64,000 bases of DNA from Tolypothrix sp. FACHB-123. Lineage in GTDB: Bacteria; Cyanobacteriota; Cyanobacteriia; Cyanobacteriales; Nostocaceae. Shown in pieces: positions 28,400-36,205 of the stretch. The position numbers were made by a program, and so were the translations under genes. The DNA lies in contig NZ_JACJRE010000010.1 of assembly GCF_014697075.1 (NCBI RefSeq), positions 113,595 to 177,594 on the forward strand, read 5' to 3'. The notes beneath the pieces are model-generated. The model did not search any database. It had not been told where the DNA came from and worked only from the letters and a program-made list of their open reading frames with translations. Within the stretch, counting starts at the first letter, position 1, and the number at the start of each line of letters is the position of its first letter.

Positions 28400-29992
28400 T
28401 TAGATGCGCTGCACCCCAGGACGACCGTTTTCAACTATAAATGAAGCTTTGGTACTAATCGTACCAGATGGGGTTGTTACTTCTGACATTGCCAAATAGT
28501 CTGACCTCCAGAGAGTAGGAGTCAATGTACAGCGAACATACCCACGACGATTGTTATAGAACTTAATGTGTGGATTATCAGCATCATTGATGTAGGCGGG
28601 TATATTGTCGTTGCCATCTCCACCAGAACTAATTGAGGAACAGACAAATTCACTACCGACTATGGCAGATTTTGGATCGTTAAAATCTGCTTTGAGATCC
28701 ATTGCCCAATGAGAATGTACATCCCCTGCCAAAGATACTGGATTAGAAGGTTTTCGCTCAGCGAAGAAATTCATTAAGCGATCGCGATCTGCTAAATAAG
28801 CATCCCATTTATCCATACTAAAGGTTTGCCCTTCACCTAGTCTCGTGTCTCTTTGGGCAATCGGAACCTGTTGAGCCAGGATATTCCATTGACCTTTTGA
28901 GCGACTTAAACCTTTGTATAACCAATCTTCTTGTGCTTGTCCGAGAATTGTTGCTTGCGGATCGAAGACTTCTGGACAACGTTCTTTAGTCCCATCTCCA
29001 CAGGGTTGATCTGTACGATATTGGCGAGTATCTAAAACATGAAATGTCGCCAGATTACCATAATTCACCCGACGATAAAGTTGCATATCAGGGCCGACTG
29101 GTCGCGAGAAAGGACGCAGTGGCATATGTTCGTAGTACGCTTGATAAGCAACTGCTCGCCGTTGGAGAAAAACTGCCGGATCTTGATCTGGTTCAGTATC
29201 AATCTCAGAAATAAAGTTGGCGTAGTTATTTTCTACTTCGTGATCGTCCCAGGTGACAATCCAAGGAAAGGCTGCATGGGCAGCTTGGAGATTGGTATCT
29301 AATTTATAGAGGGCGTGACGGTTGCGGTAATCTGCCAATGTGAGAATTTCGGCACTATTATGCTGTCTAGGCCCAGTAGTACTGATTCCTCCCTCATAGA
29401 TGTAGTCGCCAACATGGACTACTAAATCTAGGTCATCCTCAGCCATGTATTTGTAAGCAGTATAGTATCCCTGCTGATAGTTCTGGCAGGATGCTAGGGC
29501 AAACTTCAAGCTATTGGTGTATCTACCTCTACCCATTGCTGGAGTAGTACGAGTCCGACCAATTGGGCTAGCTTCTTTACCGGCACTAAAGCGATACCAA
29601 TACCAAGTATCTGGTGAGAGTCCTTCAACTACCACCCGAACTGAATGGCCTAGTTCTGGCCGGGCCATGACTGTACCTCTAGACAATATCCGCTTCATAT
29701 TGCGGTCAATTGCTACTTCCCAGCGAACTGGTACATTCATCGCAGGCATTCCACCACCATTTAGGGGTTCGGGCGCGAGACGAGTCCAGATGACTACGCT
29801 GTTATCATCAGGTTCACCAGAGGCTACACCTAGCGTAAAAGGATTAGTAGAAAATTTAGTTTTAGCGATCGCTCTTTGATGAGAAAATTGGCTAGCGATC
29901 GCCAAACCAGTAAATGCTCCTGCCCCGATAATCAGATTGCGTCGCTTGATGGAACTGTGCAGCAAACGCTCAAAATTCTCGTACTTGAACAT
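28400..29992 (-). CDS. phoD: PhoD-type alkaline phosphatase/phosphodiesterase
   Basis: 530 residues. A twin-arginine-like N-terminus (IKRRNLIIGAGAFTGLAIAS, about 15-34) predicts Tat export. The PhoD beta-domain start 'TLGVASGEPDDNSVVIWTR' is followed by metal-site motifs 'HVGDYIYEGG', 'WDDHEVENNY' and 'SLAGDVHSHW', the set expected for the calcium/iron PhoD active site. It releases phosphate from organic phosphate esters outside the cytoplasm. No pho box of the repeated CTTAACCT kind was seen in the 120 bp upstream, so phosphate control is not shown by the sequence. It is convergent with the DUF4114 gene. Confidence 0.92.
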   Translation of the reverse strand: MFKYENFERLLHSSIKRRNLIIGAGAFTGLAIASQFSHQRAIAKTKFSTNPFTLGVASGEPDDNSVVIWTRLAPEPLNGGGMPAMNVPVRWEVAIDRNMKRILSRGTVMARPELGHSVRVVVEGLSPDTWYWYRFSAGKEASPIGRTRTTPAMGRGRYTNSLKFALASCQNYQQGYYTAYKYMAEDDLDLVVHVGDYIYEGGISTTGPRQHNSAEILTLADYRNRHALYKLDTNLQAAHAAFPWIVTWDDHEVENNYANFISEIDTEPDQDPAVFLQRRAVAYQAYYEHMPLRPFSRPVGPDMQLYRRVNYGNLATFHVLDTRQYRTDQPCGDGTKERCPEVFDPQATILGQAQEDWLYKGLSRSKGQWNILAQQVPIAQRDTRLGEGQTFSMDKWDAYLADRDRLMNFFAERKPSNPVSLAGDVHSHWAMDLKADFNDPKSAIVGSEFVCSSISSGGDGNDNIPAYINDADNPHIKFYNNRRGYVRCTLTPTLWRSDYLAMSEVTTPSGTISTKASFIVENGRPGVQRI

Positions 29993-30112
29993 CCTTACTC
30001 GATCCCTGATTATATAACTAAATCAAAGTAGAGAAATATCTGACACCGTAAAAATAGAGCAACAATCGGTAAATGCTCCCAAGGATAACTCTATTAATTA
30101 GAATGTGTCATG

Positions 30113-30232
30113 TATAGCAATCCTATTTCAGTTGCGAAAAATATCGGTTTTGGCTGTTGACGGTTGACTGTTAAAGGTTAACAGTCAACAACCTTGTTTG
30201 TAATATTTCACAACTCATTTAGGATTGCTGTA
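30113..30232. mobile_element. MITE-like element with ~30-bp terminal inverted repeats
   Basis: The left end TATAGCAATCCTATTTCAGTTGCGAAA matches the reverse complement of the right end (TACAGCAATCCTAAATGAGTTGTGAAA) with few changes. The centre is itself palindromic, GTTGACTGTTAA-AGG-TTAACAGTCAAC. There is no coding capacity. The layout is that of a small non-autonomous element or a large folded repeat. Confidence 0.65.
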
Positions 30233-30511
30233 TTACTTTGATGTTCTCACAAATACAGGGAAGATATTAATTCTGTACCAAGGAGGAGTTAATATCAACT
30301 TAATTTTTGGATATTAAAAGATTATGCTTCATGGCACAAAAACACAATAATAAGTGTAGCAAGTTTAATAACAAGTTGCCAAAGCTCGTGCATCCAGGCT
30401 TAATTAATTCTTCCAAAAAATTCTATTTAAATTGCAATTGATATCACTTTTAACAGTCAACCGTCAACCGTCAACTATCAACAAATATTTTTATATTTTA
30501 TTTACAATTAT

Positions 30512-30562
30512 CAATTAAAAACTGCTCTTGCTGAATGTAGAATCAAGAGCAGTTTTTAATTA
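30512..30562 (-). terminator. Rho-independent terminator of the gene at 30604
   Basis: AAAACTGCTCTTG and CAAGAGCAGTTTTT form a 13-bp stem around a 13-nt loop, with T runs on both strands. It lies 42 bp downstream of the minus-strand stop. Confidence 0.8.
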
Positions 30563-30603
30563 AAATATTATGCCTAATAATTAGCGATCGCCAAAATAAA
30601 GAT

Positions 30604-30927
30604 TTAGGCATCTTCCATTTCAAATTGAGCCACCGTAATCGCGTTAAATGCAAAAGCGAATACTAATGGCATAGGGCACTTTAATACAACTGTAGATAAG
30701 ATAGCTAGGGCTGTGCCCATTATTGCTGAGATTGACCACCACTTTTCTTCGGAAGTTAGCCCATTTTCCGCTTTAATTAATCTGAGGACGTTTACGGGAA
30801 TTGGTTCAGGCATTACACAGCCTGGCGGAAAAGCCCAGTAGTTATCGCGCCGTTCGACAAATAAATCTGTCCAGCCATTTTCTAGGCACCAAGCCTCAAT
30901 CCATTCGATAGCGTAATGATTCATCAT
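30604..30927 (-). CDS. Hypothetical small membrane protein
   Basis: 107 residues from ATG at 30927 (30924 is also ATG; a TTG at 30993 would add 22 poorly conserved-looking residues). The N-terminal part is soluble, Trp-rich and acidic ('WIEAWCLENGWTDLFVERRDN'). It is followed by 'YWAFPPGCVMPEPIP' and two hydrophobic helices (about residues 62-80 and 82-98). I do not know the family. The layout (small soluble head plus membrane hairpin) and a good terminator downstream support a real gene. Confidence 0.65.
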   Translation of the reverse strand: MMNHYAIEWIEAWCLENGWTDLFVERRDNYWAFPPGCVMPEPIPVNVLRLIKAENGLTSEEKWWSISAIMGTALAILSTVVLKCPMPLVFAFAFNAITVAQFEMEDA

Positions 30928-30993
30928 CTGGTTGCTAGTGTAATTTGTAGAATTGGTGTAGTTCTCTGAATATAAATACTTAACTAGAATCAA

Positions 30994-31548
30994 GAGTAGC
31001 TGCCTAACTGCATAAACTTAAGGCTAATTTTTCGCTTATATTACAGCTTTGTCAGCATTTGAAACCCATATATCAATCAACTCAAACAATCCTTAGCTTG
31101 ATTACAAGGCTAACAGCCTATTGAGGCTGGTTAGATCAAAATACAATAAACTTAACCAGAAATAAAACAAGTAAAGTAATGTAAATGGTTCTTTGGATAT
31201 GTGGTTGATTTCTCAAGTAGACCTAAAGAAAATATATATGCTAAAAATCTCTTTTTAACATCAAGAATTGTAAATAATAGTCAGTTAATGTTAATCATGC
31301 AACTTGTCAGCAATCCCAATCAATTCAACACTTTTTATCCTAAACATTTTGCTAGAATGCAGTTATCTGCTTGCAGACATATTTTAGCGTAGGCTTAACC
31401 CGCCGCAGGCATCACCTAAATTATGTAACGAAAGATTAAGCGATCGCTTGTTAATATTTCTTGATTCTTCTTGTTCATCTCTACTGTCTCTAACCCCATT
31501 AGCTGAGCAGAGTCGTTGACGCAGCCTCTCGCAGAGAAACCAACTCCT
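30994..31548. other. Intergenic, AT-rich
   Basis: No supportable gene; a 63-codon plus frame at 31201 has no family resemblance or ribosome site. Small dispersed repeat fragments lie at 31386-31412 (GCGTAGGCTTAACCCGCCGCAGGCATC) and 31514-31541. Confidence 0.5.
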
Positions 31549-32130
31549 TTATTTATCCGATTTAGATGTAATTACCTCTGTAGGGCGAAGAATTTTTTCT
31601 TGTAAACGAAACCCTTGACGGACAATTTTCGTAATTGTTTGGTCTTCGAGGTCATTGCGGACTTCGCGATCTACGACTCGACATAAGTTAAAATCTGGTT
31701 GGGTATCTTGTAGTTCTATCGGTAAAACTTGGCGCTTTTTTAAGATGCTCAAAAACTTGCGATGTACTGCGCCAACTGATTTGGGTAAGCGTTGGAGAAA
31801 TTCTTGATTGGGTTCAGTATTATTTTCTAAATATTCTAGTAAATTTTCTAAAGCATCAGAAACTTCTAAAAGTTCTAAGAATAAATCTTCGGTTTTAGCT
31901 GCGGTTTTGGTTTGTTGTTCTCGCAAGGATTGCTGTAATAAAATATTTTCTTTTTGAATTGTGCCAATTTCTTGAATCAGTAAATCGCGTTTTTCTTGGG
32001 TAATCAGATAGTGGTTTGTATTTGCTGGTAATGTATCGAGATTAGATAAAGATGCTGAAGAATTATCGCCAATAAATTTAGATTTAATCCAATCCCAAAA
32101 TTTTAGGGCGTTTTGGGGTGATTCAGACAT
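31549..32130 (-). CDS. grpE: GrpE-family nucleotide exchange factor
   Basis: 193 residues. It promotes ADP release from Hsp70. A long N-terminal helix/coiled coil (about 45-130, 'LIQEIGTIQKENILLQQ') leads to a C-terminal part with 'QTITKIVRQGFRLQEKILRP', matching the GrpE beta-wing signature (VxxVxRxGFxLxxRVLRPAxV). The gene overlaps the upstream J-like gene by 8 bp (32123-32130) and ends the chaperone module. The long helix and unusual N-terminus suggest it is a divergent GrpE paralogue tuned to the Hsp70 of this module rather than the housekeeping copy; this is inference. Confidence 0.85.
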   Translation of the reverse strand: MSESPQNALKFWDWIKSKFIGDNSSASLSNLDTLPANTNHYLITQEKRDLLIQEIGTIQKENILLQQSLREQQTKTAAKTEDLFLELLEVSDALENLLEYLENNTEPNQEFLQRLPKSVGAVHRKFLSILKKRQVLPIELQDTQPDFNLCRVVDREVRNDLEDQTITKIVRQGFRLQEKILRPTEVITSKSDK

Positions 32131-32737
32131 GAGAAACCTCTTTAGATAGCATAGATAAAGTTTTTTGTACCCAAGTTTGTACTTGAGAATGGGGATGGTT
32201 GCTTAAAAGTTGACAAAGAGCGATCGCTCTTTGTAACTGTCCGCCCATCTGATAAGCTCTGATTAGCCACATTTGGGCTTGAAGATAATCTTTATGATTT
32301 TTATCTGTACAGTCTTGAGTATAGTCTTCTAAATATTTAATAGCTTTAGGGTAACGGCCTTCTTTGCAAGCTGTGATGCCTTCAGTCATTAATTCTGATA
32401 AGCTCATGGGTAAAGGCTCTCTTTCTAAACGCTCCTGTTGGCTAGCTTGAGCGATCGCTGGCTCTAATCCATCTAACTGAGGTAATAATACCAATTTTGG
32501 TGCTGGCTGTTCCAAAGCCGATAAATCGCTATATTTGAAACGCTTAATTGGCGGTAATATTGGACGTAAATAGTCGGCTATAATCCGTTCTTCTGGCTTC
32601 ATTAAGCTTTTTTGCGCTTTGGCGATCGCATCTACAGGATATTGCTTGCGCTTCATTGCTACCGCTACAGCTTTGGTAATTTCTGCTTTGGATGAGGCGG
32701 GGGTGACGCCTAAAATATCATAGGGGTTATGTTCCAT
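32123..32737 (-). CDS. J-domain-like/TPR protein lacking the HPD motif
   Basis: 204 residues. The N-terminus 'NPYDILGVTPASSKAEITKA' is that of a J domain. Where the HPD tripeptide should follow helix II the sequence reads 'MKRKQYPVDAIAKAQKSL', so HPD is absent. The remainder (about 125-200) has TPR-like helices ('GITACKEGRYPKAIKYLEDY'). Without HPD it is not expected to stimulate Hsp70 ATPase in the usual way and may instead be a J-like adaptor. It overlaps grpE by 8 bp. A 226-bp gap holding a REP-like element separates it from the 909-residue gene upstream. Confidence 0.8.
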   Translation of the reverse strand: MEHNPYDILGVTPASSKAEITKAVAVAMKRKQYPVDAIAKAQKSLMKPEERIIADYLRPILPPIKRFKYSDLSALEQPAPKLVLLPQLDGLEPAIAQASQQERLEREPLPMSLSELMTEGITACKEGRYPKAIKYLEDYTQDCTDKNHKDYLQAQMWLIRAYQMGGQLQRAIALCQLLSNHPHSQVQTWVQKTLSMLSKEVSHV

Positions 32738-32747
32738 AGTTAGTAGT

Positions 32748-32784
32748 TAGTTGTCAGTTGTCCGTTGTCCGTTGTCCGTTGTCA
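32748..32784. repeat. Heptamer repeat (GTTGTCC/GTTGTCA)
   Basis: Five adjacent 7-bp units TTGTCAG/TTGTCCG in the gap between the J-like gene and the 909-residue gene, directly beside the REP-like element. Confidence 0.8.
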
Positions 32785-32847
32785 GTAGGGGCGGGTTTAT
32801 GGGAGATCGTTATAAATATTTGAGGATATCTGTGAACCCGCCCGTAC
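32785..32847. repeat. REP-like element with GTAGGGGCGGGTTTA ends, copy 2
   Basis: 63 bp. Left end GTAGGGGCGGGTT, right end AACCCGCCCGTAC (one change). It is inserted within the chaperone module and could affect read-through between its two halves. Confidence 0.85.
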
Positions 32848-32963
32848 AGTTGTCAGGAGTTGAAGTTGATTTATGTTGAATAATATATTTTTGTATACAC
32901 TTATTAAACTCCTAAATTTTAGTGATATTTGGCTTGCTGAATTACAAATTTTATAACTTATAT

Positions 32964-35693
32964 TTAACGTAATTTCAGACTATAAAAAATTTCTTGAAAC
33001 GCAGGTTCATCGGGACAAAGTTCGTAAGCCCAACTTCCTAACTGCTTGATTACTTCCCAAGATAAATCTTTTTTTTGCATCCCTTTAACTAAAGTCATAA
33101 TCAATAATTCGGCAACATGGTGACGAGTTGATGCGTGTTGTGAATATTTCGCTTTCTGGATTGCTTCTTCAAAGCGATTGCGCTTCATTAAACTCTGAAT
33201 TTCCTTAAGTTCTTGACTAAATTTATAAATTTTTTGTACATTCTCTGCATCGGGACAGAGTTCGTAAGCCCATTGTCCTAAATTGGCAATATCTTCAATA
33301 TTTAAATCTCCATTTTGAAATCCTTTCAGTAATATATCTAGACAAATATCAGCCACAAGATGACGTATGCGTTGCTGCTGAGAGTGTTTAGCTAGCTTAA
33401 CTGCTTTTTCAAATTGATTATTTTTGAGTAATTTCTCAATTACTTGGATTTCTTGCTGAAATTCAATCATCTCCATTAAATCCAGAACAATGGGATTTTG
33501 AGCATCGATTTTTTTGATTTCTTGCAAGTCTTTTAAAGCCTGACTTAAGGAGATTTTTTGTTGATGAATTTGCTCGCGAATTTTCTCGGCTTTGTATTCT
33601 GCTAGATAACTCCTCGCTGGTTGACTACCTAAAATTTCATACCAAAATTGAGCAAATTCTACATGTTCAGTAATTCCTGATATAGCTTGACGCTGCAATC
33701 CAGCTAGTCTATCTATTTCTTGTTGCCAATCTGGATTATTTGTAATTTCAGATTTAGCTTCCGTTAAAGGAGTAATTGCTTGAGTCCAGTTTTTTTGACT
33801 CAGATAATAACAACCTTCATGATATGCCATAAATTTTTGGGCAAATTCCTCGATGTTATTTGTAGTTTTTGTTGTGGGTTTAAGTTGCATTGCTCTTTGA
33901 ATATCTGCTTCTAAACAAGCAGCTATCGCTAACCCCCAAGGAGTATAAAGAGAACGGAGAGTTTGGTGATGAGAATCTATCCATTCAACTACTTTATTTC
34001 GCCAGCGATTGCTATAATGCTGATAACAGCCTGGGGTAATCAAGATATTATTTATTTTCATTCCTCTTTGAGCAGGTTCGTCCATTAATTTCAGAGCGAC
34101 TAATTCTAAACGATATTTATCGCGTAAACTTAAATAAATTTGAACATCTCTATCTTTATAGCTATCAATTGCTGCTTCTAGGCGACGTTTTAATTCTAAA
34201 GATATTAAGTTAAAATCAATGGGTTGATTACCTAACCAAGGTATATCTTGAAGAATGGGATTTTCCGTGAAATTTGCTAATGCTGTAAATAAGGTAATTA
34301 TCAAATGGGAGAGTTGCAAAAAATCTTGATGTTGACTGTAATAAATCGCCACTACTAAATTATGTAAATTGGTAATATTAGGTTGGCTTAGCCAATCTTT
34401 TTCGATTTGCTTAACGATCGCACTACGGTCAGAATTTTGCCAGATTTTAACATCTATCCTCGGCTGAATATGTTCTTTAAGATTGCTTGCTACTAAAGGA
34501 TCGAAGCCAAATGTGTGATTAAACTCTTCAGTCGCAGCTTTCGCCAACTCTAAATTTTCTGTATGAATAAATTTTTCAATATTTTGGAGATAAAGTAGGC
34601 GATGACGTTGCGCTAAACTGTTGAGAATTTCCCGCTGTGCGCTAATTGCATTACTAGATAGTCCTTGCCATTCTCGATAAGCTTGTTGTAAATTCTCTTG
34701 TTGAGCGTAGACAAATCCCCGCAGATAAGCCGCTTGTTCTCCTGGTAAGTTGAACAGATGAGATAATGCGATCGCCCAATTTTCTGTTTTAATTGCAACG
34801 ATTCCTAACCTGATTTGACAGTCTAGAGGGTTGGGTAGCAGTGTTTTCGCCGTTTCATACAGCGATGTCGCAGCTGGAAAATCGTTGAGTTTCTCTGCTG
34901 CTAACCCTTGACGGAATTGTTCTCTACCTTTGATTGTTTGTTGTAATTCTTGTAATAATTCTCGTCCATCGTCACGGGGAAAACGACTCAAAGCCGTTTC
35001 TAAAACGGCGATCGCTCCTCTTAATCTTCCCTGATTTTGGGCTTGTTGCGCTCTTTGTAATGCCGAAGTATAGATTTTTTCCTGTGCTACTTGAGATTTC
35101 GCCGCCTTTATCGCCTCTTGTAAAGCTTCAGTGGAATACAGTTGTTCGGCTTTTTGGTAAACTGCGATCGCATTTTGAAAATATCTATTCTCCGCGTGCG
35201 ATCGCGCTTTGTTTACCAATGTTTGAAAAAGCTGTCGTTGTTGTATTTCCTGCTGACATCGGTTGATTAGCTCTAATACACGCTCATCATGAAGAATTTG
35301 GCTACAGCTTTGATAAATAGCGATCGCATTGACTATAGTTTGCGTTGCTAAAGGATCGCCATTATCTTGCTTTAACAGCATATCCCCTTGTAAAGCTAGT
35401 TTATCTGCTGCGGTAATTTGTTTACGCCACTGTTGTAATTCCTGAGATAAGTTGTCTAATAAATTACCTAACAGCAATTTACACAGCAACCGCTCGCCAA
35501 AACCTGGCTTTCTCGACCATACAGCCAGGGATTGTTCCACAACCTTGACTGCTTCCCTTAATTGCTTGTTTTGCGCCAGTTTTTGTGATTTTTGCTCGGC
35601 TTGTTTAGTTTGTGCTGCATATTTCCAGCCATCAACTATCCCCACACCCAGCAAAATTTTACTGAAGGTATTGAAACTATTCAGGAAACTCAT
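32964..35693 (-). CDS. Large TPR-type helical repeat protein of the chaperone module
   Basis: 909 residues. There may be a weak membrane-binding segment at the N-terminus ('ILLGVGIVDGWKYAA', about 13-27). Degenerate TPR-like helices fill most of the protein, e.g. 'NRYFQNAIAVYQKAEQLY', 'LNDFPAATSLYETAKTLL'. The C-terminus carries two copies of a unit of about 75-80 residues, each beginning 'LLKNNQFEKAVKLAKHSQ' or 'LMKRNRFEEAIQKAKYSQ' and each ending in 'WAYELCPD'. It overlaps the LysM gene by 4 bp (35690-35693). The context suggests a client-binding scaffold for the Hsp70. I know no named family for the full length. Confidence 0.8.
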   Translation of the reverse strand: MSFLNSFNTFSKILLGVGIVDGWKYAAQTKQAEQKSQKLAQNKQLREAVKVVEQSLAVWSRKPGFGERLLCKLLLGNLLDNLSQELQQWRKQITAADKLALQGDMLLKQDNGDPLATQTIVNAIAIYQSCSQILHDERVLELINRCQQEIQQRQLFQTLVNKARSHAENRYFQNAIAVYQKAEQLYSTEALQEAIKAAKSQVAQEKIYTSALQRAQQAQNQGRLRGAIAVLETALSRFPRDDGRELLQELQQTIKGREQFRQGLAAEKLNDFPAATSLYETAKTLLPNPLDCQIRLGIVAIKTENWAIALSHLFNLPGEQAAYLRGFVYAQQENLQQAYREWQGLSSNAISAQREILNSLAQRHRLLYLQNIEKFIHTENLELAKAATEEFNHTFGFDPLVASNLKEHIQPRIDVKIWQNSDRSAIVKQIEKDWLSQPNITNLHNLVVAIYYSQHQDFLQLSHLIITLFTALANFTENPILQDIPWLGNQPIDFNLISLELKRRLEAAIDSYKDRDVQIYLSLRDKYRLELVALKLMDEPAQRGMKINNILITPGCYQHYSNRWRNKVVEWIDSHHQTLRSLYTPWGLAIAACLEADIQRAMQLKPTTKTTNNIEEFAQKFMAYHEGCYYLSQKNWTQAITPLTEAKSEITNNPDWQQEIDRLAGLQRQAISGITEHVEFAQFWYEILGSQPARSYLAEYKAEKIREQIHQQKISLSQALKDLQEIKKIDAQNPIVLDLMEMIEFQQEIQVIEKLLKNNQFEKAVKLAKHSQQQRIRHLVADICLDILLKGFQNGDLNIEDIANLGQWAYELCPDAENVQKIYKFSQELKEIQSLMKRNRFEEAIQKAKYSQHASTRHHVAELLIMTLVKGMQKKDLSWEVIKQLGSWAYELCPDEPAFQEIFYSLKLR

Positions 35694-36205
35694 GCTTGCT
35701 CCTTACAGTTGGGAATATTTAATACCTCACCGACATCTATATAGTTCTCTCGTCCTTGGAGTTGGGGATTAGCCTTGACAATAATTTCCCATGAAGTCCC
35801 GCGACCGCAAAATTTTTGGGCGATCGCACTCAGATAATCTCCAGATTGGACAGTATAGGTAGTTGGTTTTGCAGGTTCCTGGACTACCGCAGGCTGATAA
35901 TCAATTGGTGGTTCGGAACTAACACGACTGTTGACAACTGGCTGGGGAGAAGCAACAGCTAATGCATGTAATTGGGGTGGTTGAAAGATTAACCTGCTTC
36001 CCACTCCCAAACAAATAGCCACAAGCAAGCTTAACAAAGCGATCACCAAGGGGGAAGTTTTAAATTTTACCGTTGTAACTGTAGTTTCCACAGTTGGTAA
36101 TTCTTGCAGCATCCGAATTACAGATAGATCTGTATCGCAATTCGGACAACTATGACTGGTAACTTCTTGATAACCACACACAGGACAGTTAAGTGTCATA
36201 TTCAT
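35690..36205 (-). CDS. Zinc-ribbon / transmembrane / LysM protein
   Basis: 171 residues. The N-terminal zinc ribbon has two CxxC pairs (CPVCG at 8-11, CPNCD at 20-23). One TM helix lies at about 51-72, then a Pro-rich linker, then a LysM domain (about 116-165, 'TYTVQSGDYLSAIAQKFCG...NYIDVGEVLNIPN'). Basic residues before the TM suggest a cytoplasmic ribbon and a LysM domain outside, where it can bind peptidoglycan. It overlaps the Hsp70 gene (ATGA, 36202-36205) and the 909-residue gene, so all three are translationally coupled. It could tether the chaperone machine to the envelope; this is inference. Confidence 0.88.
   Translation of the reverse strand: MNMTLNCPVCGYQEVTSHSCPNCDTDLSVIRMLQELPTVETTVTTVKFKTSPLVIALLSLLVAICLGVGSRLIFQPPQLHALAVASPQPVVNSRVSSEPPIDYQPAVVQEPAKPTTYTVQSGDYLSAIAQKFCGRGTSWEIIVKANPQLQGRENYIDVGEVLNIPNCKEQA

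Larger units (their letters stand above)
29993..30603. other. Intergenic region with MITE-like element and terminator
   Basis: No gene. It contains the phoD promoter side, a 120-bp inverted-repeat element (30113-30232), a heptamer GTCAACC repeat at 30454-30482 and a terminator at 30512-30562. Confidence 0.65.

Noticed and set aside
29993-30112. Pho box before the PhoD gene
   Set aside because: No tandem CTTAACCT-like octamers were seen in the region.
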